The position numbers and the translations under genes are program-made. A stretch of DNA of 64,000 bases, taken from positions 109,984-173,983 of the forward strand of contig CAKUXX010000003.1 in the NCBI GenBank assembly GCA_934702355.1. The letters run 5' to 3'. This DNA is from an uncultured Methanomassiliicoccales archaeon (GTDB lineage: Archaea > Thermoplasmatota > Thermoplasmata > Methanomassiliicoccales > Methanomethylophilaceae). This document shows, one piece after another, positions 43,074 through 50,937 of this stretch (position 1 is the first letter of the stretch; each line of letters begins with the position of its first letter). Under the pieces are notes generated by a model. It worked only from the letters and a program-made list of their open reading frames with translations, searched no databases and was not told where the DNA came from.

Positions 43074-43703
43074 TCAATGCCCGGAAATCAGGTCTTTCAA
43101 CATATTGCTTATGTTGAACGAATCCACGATCTCATCCAAGGTGTGGCTGCGCATATAGAATCCGACCCATGTAGATGCTAAAATGGTACCGACGGAGTCG
43201 CAGACCAGATCGGTCATGGTATCGTACGGCCCGTACTGTGTCGAAGATCCCAGGAACAGATCCGAGAAGTACTCCATGACCTCCCAGTAGACGCTGAACG
43301 TTATCGAAATCATCGCGGTGAAGGCGGCAAGGGTCTTCCCGCCGAAGTTGACCTTCCCGTGCGAATAATACTGAACGCACATCAGCCCGTAGAAGACGCA
43401 TGTGGCCACCACGAGCGAGGACAGGGTGTGCGTCACCGTATCGTAGAAACTGACCGTAGTGTAGAAATCCGTCAGCAGTCCGAAGCAGTGCATGAAGAGC
43501 GCCAACACAACGACGGATGTCAGGGGGATCGGAACGGTGAACAGTCCCGCGACCCTTATCAGCGGGGGTATCAGGCACAGCACACCGCACAATATCGCGA
43601 TGAGCCCCGTACGGGCTGTGAGGGAGTATGAGATCATGCTCGCTGTTATCAGCGAGAATCCGACCACGACGCATATCACGTCCATGACCTTCTGGGAGTT
43701 CAT
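43074..43703 (-). CDS. DUF2238/YjdF-like membrane protein
   Basis: A 209-residue protein with six or so helices. FYDTVTHTLSSLVVATCVFY, then YWEVMEYFSDLFLGSS and YDTMTDLVCDSVGTILAS, match the DUF2238 pattern (DxxxH, WExxE...D...G, DTMxDLxxDxxG) better than its paralogue at 17802-18482. Function of the family is unknown. The ATG at 43703 overlaps the stop of the upstream gene by 4 bp. Confidence 0.75.
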   Translation of the reverse strand: MNSQKVMDVICVVVGFSLITASMISYSLTARTGLIAILCGVLCLIPPLIRVAGLFTVPIPLTSVVVLALFMHCFGLLTDFYTTVSFYDTVTHTLSSLVVATCVFYGLMCVQYYSHGKVNFGGKTLAAFTAMISITFSVYWEVMEYFSDLFLGSSTQYGPYDTMTDLVCDSVGTILASTWVGFYMRSHTLDEIVDSFNISNMLKDLISGH

Positions 43704-44323
43704 TCGGATCCCTCCTCAACATCGGACCTGCTCTCATTGCGCAGCCATTTGTACAACCAAACAGCAAGGAACGCTGTGACGAATGTCGCGACCGTCGGGG
43801 TCGCCATGAGCATGCTGTTCGCAGTCCTGTCCGAATTGGCATAATCCTCGTTGAACACGGGATATCCTTCGAGATACAGGGTCTCGAACATGAAGAAGAA
43901 GTCCATCGCGATGACAGTCATCGAGAAGACCAGGGCGAACAGGACCATCCACCCGCGTGTGAGTGTGTACCCCAGACCGCGGTCGACCACCAATGCGAGC
44001 ATGAATCCCGTGACGAAGCACTGAAGCGACTCGATCGCCGAATTCATGTAGTCCAGGAGATGCAGGTCGCCGACCATCAGATCTCCGACGAATGTGAACC
44101 TCCCGATGAGGAAGATGCATATCACGCACACGGGTGCGACCAGGGTCATGCGGACGACCCCTGCGTCATAGTAGAATCCCATGTCCTTCACATGGGGGAG
44201 GACCAGAAGCGAGATACTGAGTGCGTCTATCACAAGCCACATGTAGTCGCCTGTGAGAGCGGCGATTAATCCGAGCACAGACGAAAGCGCTACGGAGATG
44301 CAGACGAGTCCTTTGGGATTCAC
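43700..44323 (-). CDS. integral membrane protein, unknown function
   Basis: A 207-residue protein with about six hydrophobic helices and an acidic tail (RNESRSDVEEGSE). It is the positional counterpart of the gene at 18479-19084: same strand relation, similar length, same 4-bp overlap with a DUF2238-like gene. Sequence resemblance between the two is weak by eye. No known family is recognised. Confidence 0.6.
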   Translation of the reverse strand: MNPKGLVCISVALSSVLGLIAALTGDYMWLVIDALSISLLVLPHVKDMGFYYDAGVVRMTLVAPVCVICIFLIGRFTFVGDLMVGDLHLLDYMNSAIESLQCFVTGFMLALVVDRGLGYTLTRGWMVLFALVFSMTVIAMDFFFMFETLYLEGYPVFNEDYANSDRTANSMLMATPTVATFVTAFLAVWLYKWLRNESRSDVEEGSE

Positions 44324-44344
44324 ACAGGACCATGCAGAGAATGT

Positions 44345-44354
44345 GCTATAAAAG
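44345..44354 (-). promoter_or_regulatory. TATA box of the DUF2238-like operon
   Basis: On the minus strand CTTTTATAGC lies about 26 bases before the ATG at 44323, fitting a leaderless transcript. Confidence 0.55.
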
Positions 44355-44364
44355 TGATGGTAAG

Positions 44365-44378
44365 GGCCCCGAAGGGCC
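44365..44378 (-). terminator. hairpin downstream of ilvE
   Basis: GGCCC-CGAA-GGGCC forms a 5-bp stem with a tetraloop 9 bases past the ilvE stop, followed on the minus strand by CTTACCATCACTTTT. Confidence 0.4.
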
Positions 44379-44386
44379 TGAATTGT

Positions 44387-45313
44387 TTAGTTGACGTAAT
44401 CAAGCCAGGACTCGTACTTGGGGTCCTTTCCGGTGGCGATGTCGTGGAACTTCGCCAGAATCTGTGCGGAGACCTTGCCGGGCTTTCCGTCTCCGATGAC
44501 CTGTCCGTCGTAGACTGAGATGGGTGCGATCTCGGCCGCGGTACCTGTCATCCAGACCTCGTCGGACGACATGAGCATGAACCTGGAGATAGGTGTCTCC
44601 TCGACCTGGTATCCGAGGTCCCTGGCGACGGTGATGATGGAATCCCTTGTGATACCTCCGAGGATGCACTCGGCCAGAGAAGGCGTGAGGATCTTTCCGT
44701 GGTAGAACATGAAGATGTTCTCTCCGGTGCACTCGGCGACGTGTCCGACGGAGTTCAGCATGATGGCCTCGTCGGCTCCCTGGCGGTGCGCCTCCCTCTT
44801 GGCGAGGGTGGATGCGACATACGAGCCGTTGACCTTGGCTCCGGCGGGACCGCACAGGTTGTCGGGCCTCTGCCAGGAGGATGTGATCAGCTTGGCGCCG
44901 GTGTTGGCCTCTCCGAGGTATGCTCCCATGTGGATGCAGGTGACGACGAACGATGCGGGGACTCCGTCGGGGTTGAGTCCGACCTCCTCTCCGCTGAGGA
45001 ACACACAGGGCTTGACGTAATCGACGGCATCTCCGTTCGCGCGGACTGCATCCTTGATGGCATTGCAGAGGTCTTCCTTGGTGTAGGTCTTACCGTCGAA
45101 AACAAGGTCGATTCCCATGATCCTGCATCCGTCCATGAGTCTCTGGACGTGGTCTCCCAGCCTGAAGATGGCCATTCCCTTGGGGGTGTGGTAGACCCTG
45201 ATGCCTTCGAAGACTCCGGTACCGTAGTTCAAGGCATGTGCGAGGACGTGAACCTTTGCGTCCTCCCAGTCGACGAGCTTTCCGTTAAGCCAGATCTTTT
45301 CAGTCCTGTCCAT
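44387..45313 (-). CDS. ilvE: branched-chain amino acid aminotransferase
   Basis: A 308-residue class IV PLP aminotransferase for the last step of Val, Leu and Ile synthesis. Motifs: KIWLNGKLVDWEDAKVHVLA; NYGTGVFEGIRVY; the PLP-lysine region GAKVNGSYVASTLAKREA; ECTGENIFMFYHG; and MTGTAAEIAPISVYD. The ATG at 45313 is preferred (AAGGTG site 7 bases upstream) over an in-frame start at 45322. A TATA-like GTAAATAG on the minus strand near 45384-45390 suggests its own promoter inside the end of the gmhA-gmhB gene. Confidence 0.94.
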   Translation of the reverse strand: MDRTEKIWLNGKLVDWEDAKVHVLAHALNYGTGVFEGIRVYHTPKGMAIFRLGDHVQRLMDGCRIMGIDLVFDGKTYTKEDLCNAIKDAVRANGDAVDYVKPCVFLSGEEVGLNPDGVPASFVVTCIHMGAYLGEANTGAKLITSSWQRPDNLCGPAGAKVNGSYVASTLAKREAHRQGADEAIMLNSVGHVAECTGENIFMFYHGKILTPSLAECILGGITRDSIITVARDLGYQVEETPISRFMLMSSDEVWMTGTAAEIAPISVYDGQVIGDGKPGKVSAQILAKFHDIATGKDPKYESWLDYVN

Positions 45314-45332
45314 GTGAAACACCTTTGAAAGT

Positions 45333-45357
45333 CGTGGAGGAGACCTTAGCCTCCGCG
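45333..45357 (-). promoter_or_regulatory. hairpin in the ilvE leader
   Basis: GGAGG and CCTCC arms (inner 5 bp, extended by two pairs beyond one mismatch) around a 9-base loop lie 20-45 bases before the ilvE start, in the gap following the gmhA-gmhB fusion. It could be a terminator of the upstream gene or a leader structure controlling ilvE. Confidence 0.3.
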
Positions 45358-45386
45358 CTATGACGAGGGGACAAGTGTTTCCCTAT

Positions 45387-46433
45387 TTACACGTTTTTAG
45401 TGCAATCGTGGATTATATCATCCACGGCATCGACGAACGTATAGGATCCGGACACTTGGATGGATTTGCATCCGAGTCTGCGCCCGAACTCCACATCCTT
45501 CTCGTGATCCCCTATCATGAACGACCTTGACGGGTCTATGCCGTGCTTCATGACGGCCTGTATACCCATGCCTATCTCCGGCTTCCTGCACATGCAGTGG
45601 TCTTCGGGGGTGTGGGGGCAGTAGAAGATATCATCTATGCGACCGCCGGCCTTCTCAACCTCGGAGCGGAGCTTCGCGTGGATGCGTCCGAGTGTCTCCT
45701 CGTCGAAGTAGCCGCGGCCTATGCCGGACTGGTTGGTGATCACTATCACCAGGAATCCGGCATCATTGAGCTTCCTGATCGCTGAAGGGACCCCTTCGAA
45801 AAGATTGAACAGGTCGGGATCGCTGCAATAAGGGACGTCCTTCGCTATGGTGTCGTCCCTGTCGATGAAAACCGCTCGCTGACCGAACATCTCCCTCTCG
45901 ACGATGCCGCAGATGGTGTGGCATGCGCAGAGGTATCCTTCCTGGATGCGCGGAGTCTCCTTGGACGGGATTATGACCGGGCAGTCGACCATCTCCCTGA
46001 GCTTTCCGCCGTCTCCGGTGAACGACATGGTCACGGCGCCGCGCTCCTTGGCGGCCTCCATCGCGAGGACCACGTTCTTGGAGTTGCCGGATGTGGACAT
46101 GCCGATGACGACGTCGCCCTTCCTGCAGATAGCTTCGATCTGCCTCTTGAAGACGAGATCGTAGGAATAGTCGTTGCCTATGGCAGTGACGGGTGCGATG
46201 TTGGAGAGACATACTCCTGCAAGTGCGGGACGCTCGAGCATGTACCTTCCCGAGAACTCGGCTGCGATGTGCTGGGCGTCTGCGGAGGAGCCTCCGTTGC
46301 CCATGAAGATCGCCTGTCCTCCGTTGCGGAAGCACTCCACCAGGAGGTCTGCGGCCTTGCGTATCTGGGCCGGGTCGATGTTGGAAATCGTCTCTGCACT
46401 CCTCTTCAACTCGGCAACAATCGTATCATTCAT
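45387..46433 (-). CDS. gmhA-gmhB: fused sedoheptulose-7-phosphate isomerase and heptose-1,7-bisphosphate phosphatase
   Basis: A 348-residue two-domain enzyme. Residues 1-185 are a SIS-fold GmhA: FMGNGGSSADAQHIAAEFSG, GMSTSGNSKNVVLAM, FTGDGGKLREM and the C-terminal helix with the catalytic His (LCACHTICGIVE). Residues 186-348 are a HAD-family GmhB: VFIDRDDTIAKDVPY, ITNQSGIGRGYFDEE, the zinc loop CPHTPEDHCMCRKPE and MIGDHEKDVEFGRRLG. Together they catalyse the first and third steps of activated D-glycero-manno-heptose synthesis; the kinase for the middle step (HddA) is the overlapping upstream gene (8 bp). Confidence 0.9.
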   Translation of the reverse strand: MNDTIVAELKRSAETISNIDPAQIRKAADLLVECFRNGGQAIFMGNGGSSADAQHIAAEFSGRYMLERPALAGVCLSNIAPVTAIGNDYSYDLVFKRQIEAICRKGDVVIGMSTSGNSKNVVLAMEAAKERGAVTMSFTGDGGKLREMVDCPVIIPSKETPRIQEGYLCACHTICGIVEREMFGQRAVFIDRDDTIAKDVPYCSDPDLFNLFEGVPSAIRKLNDAGFLVIVITNQSGIGRGYFDEETLGRIHAKLRSEVEKAGGRIDDIFYCPHTPEDHCMCRKPEIGMGIQAVMKHGIDPSRSFMIGDHEKDVEFGRRLGCKSIQVSGSYTFVDAVDDIIHDCTKNV

Positions 46434-47445
46434 TGGGATATCTCCAGGATATTACGCCCTCGGGCTCGAACATGTAGTCTGCGACCTTGGCGCCCATGGT
46501 CTGGAGTGCCTTGGCGACGCTGTACTTGCGGTCGTATCTGCATATGAAGTACATGAAACCGCCACCTCCTGCTCCTGAGACCTTGCCGCCGATGGCGCCC
46601 TCCGCCTTTGCGGTGTTGTACAGGGCGTCTATCTGAGGGTTCGTGATCTTGTTCGAAAACTGTTTCTTGTAGACCCATGACTCGTCCAGAAGCTCTCCGA
46701 CGGTCACTATGTCCCCCTTCTCCAGGGCGCTGACCATGTCGATGGCGATCCTCTTCGATTGATCGAGGGCATCGCAGTTCTGGCCTTTGTTGAACTTGTC
46801 CACCTGGCTTGCGATTATGGTCGCCGACTCGCGGGGCGTACCGGTGTAGCACAGAAGGGATGAGTACTGAAGCTCGTTCACGGTCTCGCGGGGGATCTTC
46901 ACACGGTTCACGTCGACGGAACCGTTGGATCCGAACTTCATCAGGTTGAATCCGCCGAAGACTGCGGCATACTGGTCCTGCTTCCCGCCTTTGAGACCGA
47001 TGACCTCCCTCTCGAGCTTGTATGCGAGACGGGCCATCTCCATGCTGGTGAGCCTGATGCCCTGCCACTCGCATATCGCCGCGATGATGGATACTATGAC
47101 AGTCGACGAGCCGCCGAGTCCCGATCCGGGAGGCGCTTCGGACTGAAGGAACATCTTGAAACCGTCCGTGATGCCGAAATGGTTCGTCACGGCCTTGATG
47201 AGATCCATGTTCCCGTCCAGATTGAGCGGACCGCCGTCCAGAGGGGCTTCGTATTTGCCGTAATCGGTGGAATGGACCGACATCGAGTGATCGTTGGTGG
47301 GGGTCACCGTGCAGTACGCATAGTGGTTGATCGTAGTGTTGAACACCGCGCCTCCCTTCTCGGAAGCGTACGGCTCCACATCCGTTCCTCCGCCAGCAAG
47401 TCCCACCCTGAGTGGTGCTCTGGCCCTGAAATGTATCCCATCCAT
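46426..47445 (-). CDS. hddA: D-glycero-alpha-D-manno-heptose-7-phosphate kinase (GHMP kinase)
   Basis: A 339-residue GHMP-fold kinase. RARAPLRVGLAGGGTDVEPY matches the HddA N-terminus. GSGLGGSSTVIVSIIAA is the ATP-binding glycine/serine loop, and LKGGKQDQYAAVFGGFNLM and GKVSGAGGGGFMYFIC are the later family motifs. It phosphorylates heptose-7-phosphate at O1 in the GDP-heptose pathway. Related sugar kinases (e.g. fucose kinases) share the fold, but co-occurrence with GmhA and GmhB supports this call. The ATG at 47445 is chosen because of an AGAGGG site and the family N-terminus; the frame begins at a TTG at 47463. Confidence 0.88.
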   Translation of the reverse strand: MDGIHFRARAPLRVGLAGGGTDVEPYASEKGGAVFNTTINHYAYCTVTPTNDHSMSVHSTDYGKYEAPLDGGPLNLDGNMDLIKAVTNHFGITDGFKMFLQSEAPPGSGLGGSSTVIVSIIAAICEWQGIRLTSMEMARLAYKLEREVIGLKGGKQDQYAAVFGGFNLMKFGSNGSVDVNRVKIPRETVNELQYSSLLCYTGTPRESATIIASQVDKFNKGQNCDALDQSKRIAIDMVSALEKGDIVTVGELLDESWVYKKQFSNKITNPQIDALYNTAKAEGAIGGKVSGAGGGGFMYFICRYDRKYSVAKALQTMGAKVADYMFEPEGVISWRYPNE

Positions 47446-47514
47446 CCTATCGGCCCTCTTCAACCGTCGAAAACAACACGGTCTAAAGATTATCGATTTG
47501 TTCTAAGATGTACA

Positions 47515-47524
47515 CATATAAAGC
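47515..47524 (-). promoter_or_regulatory. TATA box of the hddA/gmhA-gmhB operon
   Basis: On the minus strand GCTTTATATG lies about 75 bases before the hddA ATG, with A-rich sequence just upstream that could act as a BRE. Confidence 0.5.
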
Positions 47525-47531
47525 ATTTTCA

Positions 47532-47548
47532 ACAACCGCAACGGTTGT
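47532..47548 (-). promoter_or_regulatory. perfect palindrome just upstream of the hddA TATA box
   Basis: ACAACCG-CAA-CGGTTGT, 7-bp arms with a 3-base spacer, abuts the hddA promoter. It may be an operator for a dimeric regulator, or the second of two hairpins ending the ilvN transcript. Confidence 0.4.
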
Positions 47549-47565
47549 ACTGGCACTATATGTGC

Positions 47566-47580
47566 GCACCCCACAGGTGC
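47566..47580 (-). terminator. hairpin downstream of ilvN
   Basis: GCACC-CCACA-GGTGC forms a perfect 5-bp stem directly after the ilvN stop at 47587. Confidence 0.35.
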
Positions 47581-47586
47581 CCGCCC

Positions 47587-47949
47587 TCACAATGCATTGA
47601 GGGCCTTGACGTAGTGCTCGGGCTTGCTCCTCTCTATGAGCTCCTCCACCTGATCGGACCCTCCGACCACTCCGACATTGCCGTTGGACGTGGAAAGAAG
47701 AGCGTATGCGGACTGTCCCGCTTCGGGAATGAGCTCCGCCTCGTAGACATCCTGAAGCTTCTGGAGCCTTCCGATGGCGGTCTGGGCTGCATCGTGGCTG
47801 ATCACAGAAAGCACCATGCGGGATTTGCCGGGAAGCTCGCACTTCCCCACGACTATGGTCTCAACATTGATCTTGTTGCGGGTGAACTCACCCATGACCC
47901 TCTGCATGACCCCGAACTCGTTCTTGACGATCAGTGATATGACGTGCAC
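47587..47949 (-). CDS. ilvN: acetolactate synthase small subunit-like ACT-domain protein
   Basis: A 120-residue protein. VHVISLIVKNEFGVMQRVMG, then INVETIVVGKCELPGKSRMV, is the ACT-domain pattern of IlvN/IlvH (a VxNxxGVxxRVxGxF helix and a second strand). A short C-terminal part follows (LIPEAGQSAYALLSTSNG). The small subunit confers valine feedback on acetolactate synthase, but no large-subunit gene is in the window. The GTG at 47949 follows an AGGTG site; the longer frame to 48036 runs through the divergent promoter of the GT4 gene. Confidence 0.75.
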   Translation of the reverse strand: MHVISLIVKNEFGVMQRVMGEFTRNKINVETIVVGKCELPGKSRMVLSVISHDAAQTAIGRLQKLQDVYEAELIPEAGQSAYALLSTSNGNVGVVGGSDQVEELIERSKPEHYVKALNAL

Positions 47950-48013
47950 TATTACACCTGGGGCTGAAATCGCAACCAATAATAATATTATGTGCGTCAC
48001 AAGGACGGATAAT

Positions 48014-49225
48014 ATGGGCGAGAACACCGAGTGCACACAGGCGGAGGCCGCGGTTCAGAAGGCCGAGAGGCCGCTTCGCATAGTCCTTCTTACGGACAGC
48101 TACCATCCGACGGTCGACGGGATGGTCTTCGTCGTCGATTCGGAGAAGAAGGCTCTGGAGAGACTCGGGCACAAGGTGTTCATCGTCGCACCCGATCCGG
48201 GGGAGAAGGACCGTATCGAGGGCGTATACTACTTCAAATCCGCCAAATTCTCTGCGTACAACGGATATTACCTTCCCATATACCCGTCCAACAAGCTGGA
48301 GATCCTCAGCGAGATCAATCCGGATGTGATCCACTCGCACGGACTGACCCTGATGGCATTGAAGGGATTCATCGCCGCCCATACGATGAAAGTGCCCTAT
48401 GTCATCACGATGGGGACCATGGTCACAGACGCGATGAAGTACTATCTGCCTGTCAAACTCCCGATCGACATCATGGAGAACCTGTCATGGGTCTATCTGA
48501 GAGCGCTTCTGAACCATTCCGATGCGGTTGTGTCGTTCACCACCCCCATCCTCGAGGAGCTTGCGGATAACGGTGTGAAGCCCAGGGCATCCAGGGTGAT
48601 CACCGCAGGCGTGGACACGGACATGTTCCATCCTATGGAGGAGCCCGAAGGGCTCAGGGAATCGATGGGACTGGTCGGCAAGAGGGCGATTATGTGCGTC
48701 GGAAGGCTGTCCTTCGAGAAGCACGTGGAGCAGGTCGTCCAGGCGCTGAAGTACCTTCCGGACGACGTGGACCTCATCATCGACGGGGACGGACCGGCAC
48801 AGGACTACATCAAAGAGATCATCAAGGAGGAGCATCAGGAGTCCAGGACCCACCTCATAGGGATGGTGAAGAGGGAGGACCTTCCCAAGTACTACACCAT
48901 GGTCGAGGTCTGCGTGTCCGCATCGAGGTTCGAGACTCAGGGACTGAGCCTGATGGAGGCGATGGCATGCAAGGTGCCGATCGTCGTCCCCAGAGTGCGT
49001 GCGTTCAAGGAGATCATCATCGACAACGAGAACGGATTCCTGTTCGACGGCGATATCGAGGACATGGCCAAACGCGTCACCGAAGCTCTGGATTCGTGTC
49101 ACGGGGAGATACGCGAGCGTGCCATGGAAAGGGCGAAATCCTACTCCGAGGAGAGCAGCGCCAGGAAGCTGGAGGAGCTCTACAGAGAAGTGATCGAGTC
49201 CAAGAAAGCACGTCTCGCCAAGTGA
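48014..49225 (+). CDS. GT4-family glycosyltransferase
   Basis: A 403-residue soluble or membrane-associated retaining glycosyltransferase. RIVLLTDSYHPTVDGMVFVV opens the acceptor lobe, HSHGLTLMALKGF follows, and the nucleotide-sugar lobe has GVDTDMFHP, CVGRLSFEKHVEQVVQAL, DGDGPAQDYI and the E-x7-E motif region RFETQGLSLMEAMACKVPIV. The pattern resembles archaeal and bacterial lipid or surface glycosyltransferases of the WcaK/RfaB type. The start at 48014 lies about 25-30 bases after an AT-rich TATA-like stretch. It converges with glf, one base apart. Confidence 0.88.
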   Translation: MGENTECTQAEAAVQKAERPLRIVLLTDSYHPTVDGMVFVVDSEKKALERLGHKVFIVAPDPGEKDRIEGVYYFKSAKFSAYNGYYLPIYPSNKLEILSEINPDVIHSHGLTLMALKGFIAAHTMKVPYVITMGTMVTDAMKYYLPVKLPIDIMENLSWVYLRALLNHSDAVVSFTTPILEELADNGVKPRASRVITAGVDTDMFHPMEEPEGLRESMGLVGKRAIMCVGRLSFEKHVEQVVQALKYLPDDVDLIIDGDGPAQDYIKEIIKEEHQESRTHLIGMVKREDLPKYYTMVEVCVSASRFETQGLSLMEAMACKVPIVVPRVRAFKEIIIDNENGFLFDGDIEDMAKRVTEALDSCHGEIRERAMERAKSYSEESSARKLEELYREVIESKKARLAK

Positions 49226-49226
49226 T

Positions 49227-50357
49227 TCACAGGGTCGATGCCAGTTCCAACGCCCTTGCGAGGGCCTGGTTCATATTGTAATAACGGAAATCCGCCAGAC
49301 GTCCGCAGCAGCGCAGGTTCGAGACCTTCTCCGCGCATTCGCGGTAATGCTCATAGGTCGCTTTGCTCTCGTCGGTTATCACCGGATAGTAGGGCTCCAA
49401 CCCCTTCTCAGGATCGTACGTCAGGGATTCCTCGGTCGCGAACACCGTTCCGGGAAGGTCCTGCTCTGGCAGCTTCTTGTACTCCGTGACACGGACGATG
49501 CGCTCGTCCAGAGGGTGCGCCACGACGGCTGCGGGCTGATGCTCCTCTTCATCGGAATGGAACCACTCGAACCTCAGGGAACGGTACGGGAGCCTTCCGA
49601 ATCTGAATCCGAAGAGCTCGTCCAGCGCCCCGGTGTATATCACGAATGAATCGTCCGCACCGTCCACGACGACCCTGTCGCCTTCGATGCGCATCCTGTC
49701 CAGCGCATCGATCCCCAGTCTGACAGTTATCGACGGGTGGTCCAGGAGCCTCTCGAAGAAATCCGTGAAGGACACCCTGGGCATCACCTGGAATTCATCG
49801 TCGAAGTAGCGGTCGCCATAGGACATCCTGAGCGGGACGCGCTTCAGAACGCTCGGATCTATCTCCGAAGGTGACTTCCCCCACTGCTTGGAGGTGTATG
49901 GGCGGTAATCCTTCTCGAAGAGATACTCGGCATATCCGCGGATCAGCTCGTCCTCGCTGGACAGGGCCTCCAGGACCGTGACCGTCTCGCGTCCGGGGTA
50001 GACCTCGGCGATCCTATTTTTGATCGCCTCCGCCTCCTCCTTCGGAAAGAACGTGTCGATCGTGGTGAAATTGAACGGGGTCGGAGTGTACATCCCGTCC
50101 CAGACGGCCCCGCACCTCAGTATGTACCTGTCCCATTCCTGGAATCTCTCCATGTAGGCCATCAGGGACGGGTCGTTCGTGTGGAATGTATGAGGCCCGT
50201 AGTCCTGCACCAGGAACCCATGCTCATCACGGCGGTCGTGCATGTTGCCGCCGATATGACTGCGCCTCTCCCATATCTCGACCTCATGACCGGATTCGGC
50301 CAGATGCCTTGCCACGACGGCCCCGGACAGACCGCAGCCAACCACGATGTACCGCAT
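49227..50357 (-). CDS. glf: UDP-galactopyranose mutase
   Basis: A 376-residue FAD enzyme that isomerises UDP-galactopyranose to UDP-galactofuranose. It begins MRYIVVGCGLSGAVVARHLA (dinucleotide fold) with HIGGNMHDRRDEHG. GPHTFHTNDPSLMAYM, the mutase signature KDYRPYTSKQWG, RVPLRMSYGDRYFDDEFQ and the C-terminal GRLADFRYYNMNQALARAL are all present. The ATG at 50357 overlaps the stop of the preceding epimerase gene by one base. Galactofuranose would be a component of a surface glycan. Confidence 0.96.
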   Translation of the reverse strand: MRYIVVGCGLSGAVVARHLAESGHEVEIWERRSHIGGNMHDRRDEHGFLVQDYGPHTFHTNDPSLMAYMERFQEWDRYILRCGAVWDGMYTPTPFNFTTIDTFFPKEEAEAIKNRIAEVYPGRETVTVLEALSSEDELIRGYAEYLFEKDYRPYTSKQWGKSPSEIDPSVLKRVPLRMSYGDRYFDDEFQVMPRVSFTDFFERLLDHPSITVRLGIDALDRMRIEGDRVVVDGADDSFVIYTGALDELFGFRFGRLPYRSLRFEWFHSDEEEHQPAAVVAHPLDERIVRVTEYKKLPEQDLPGTVFATEESLTYDPEKGLEPYYPVITDESKATYEHYRECAEKVSNLRCCGRLADFRYYNMNQALARALELASTL

Positions 50358-50932
50358 CAGAAACCGCCGTATCTTTCCATGAACTGGGCGAAGGTCTGCA
50401 GGTCCTTGTCCTTGTCCGAGATTATGACGCTGTCCTCGCCGCCGACGAGGTCTAGAGGCCAGTCGACTGCGATCTCGGGGTCCTTCCAGTAGATCCCGTC
50501 GTCGAACTCGCCGTAGAACTTCTCGGCGCACTTGTACGAGACGATGGATTCCTCCAGGACGAGATATCCGTGGGCGCATCCGGCGGGAACGAGGATCTCG
50601 TTGTGCTTCTCGCCGATGAGATCGAACGCCATCCACTTCATGAACGTCGGACTGTCCTTCCTTAGATCTACTACAACATCCCAAACGTGGCCGTGTATGC
50701 ATCTGACCAGCTTGGGCTGCTGCTTCACGCGCTGGAAGTGCAGCGCCCTGATGACTCCGCGGTGACTGGTGGTGTAGAACACCTCCGCGAGATCGTGGTG
50801 GATCCCGTGCTTCTCGAACACCTCTTTGGAATAGTCCTTGGTGAAGCACCCTCTGATGTCCTCCGCATCGAAAGGCGTGATCTCGTAGAGACCCTCGATC
50901 TCCGTTTCCCTGAATTCGAACTGTTGAACCAT
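50357..50932 (-). CDS. NDP-4-keto-6-deoxyhexose 3,5-epimerase (RfbC-like)
   Basis: A 191-residue cupin. FDAEDIRGCFTKDYSKEVFE, GVIRALHFQ with the catalytic His, KLVRCIHGHVWDVVVDLRKD, LVPAGCAHGYLVLEE and the Tyr-containing SYKCAEKFY match RfbC. In the context of rfbF-rfbG its substrate is more probably a CDP-linked 4-keto-6-deoxyglucose than a dTDP one, since no dTDP-glucose genes are nearby. The ATG at 50932 lies 5 bp after the preceding reductase gene, with GAGTGAGA as ribosome-binding site. Confidence 0.88.
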   Translation of the reverse strand: MVQQFEFRETEIEGLYEITPFDAEDIRGCFTKDYSKEVFEKHGIHHDLAEVFYTTSHRGVIRALHFQRVKQQPKLVRCIHGHVWDVVVDLRKDSPTFMKWMAFDLIGEKHNEILVPAGCAHGYLVLEESIVSYKCAEKFYGEFDDGIYWKDPEIAVDWPLDLVGGEDSVIISDKDKDLQTFAQFMERYGGF

Positions 50933-50937
50933 TAATC

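Noticed and set aside
47774..48013. N-terminal extension of the GT4 gene
   Set aside because: It is antisense to ilvN and crosses the divergent promoter; the family N-terminus lies just after 48014.
49227..50849. 540-residue minus-strand frame including glf
   Set aside because: The N-terminal 160 residues are an out-of-frame reading of the RfbC-like gene; glf starts at 50357 with a dinucleotide fold.
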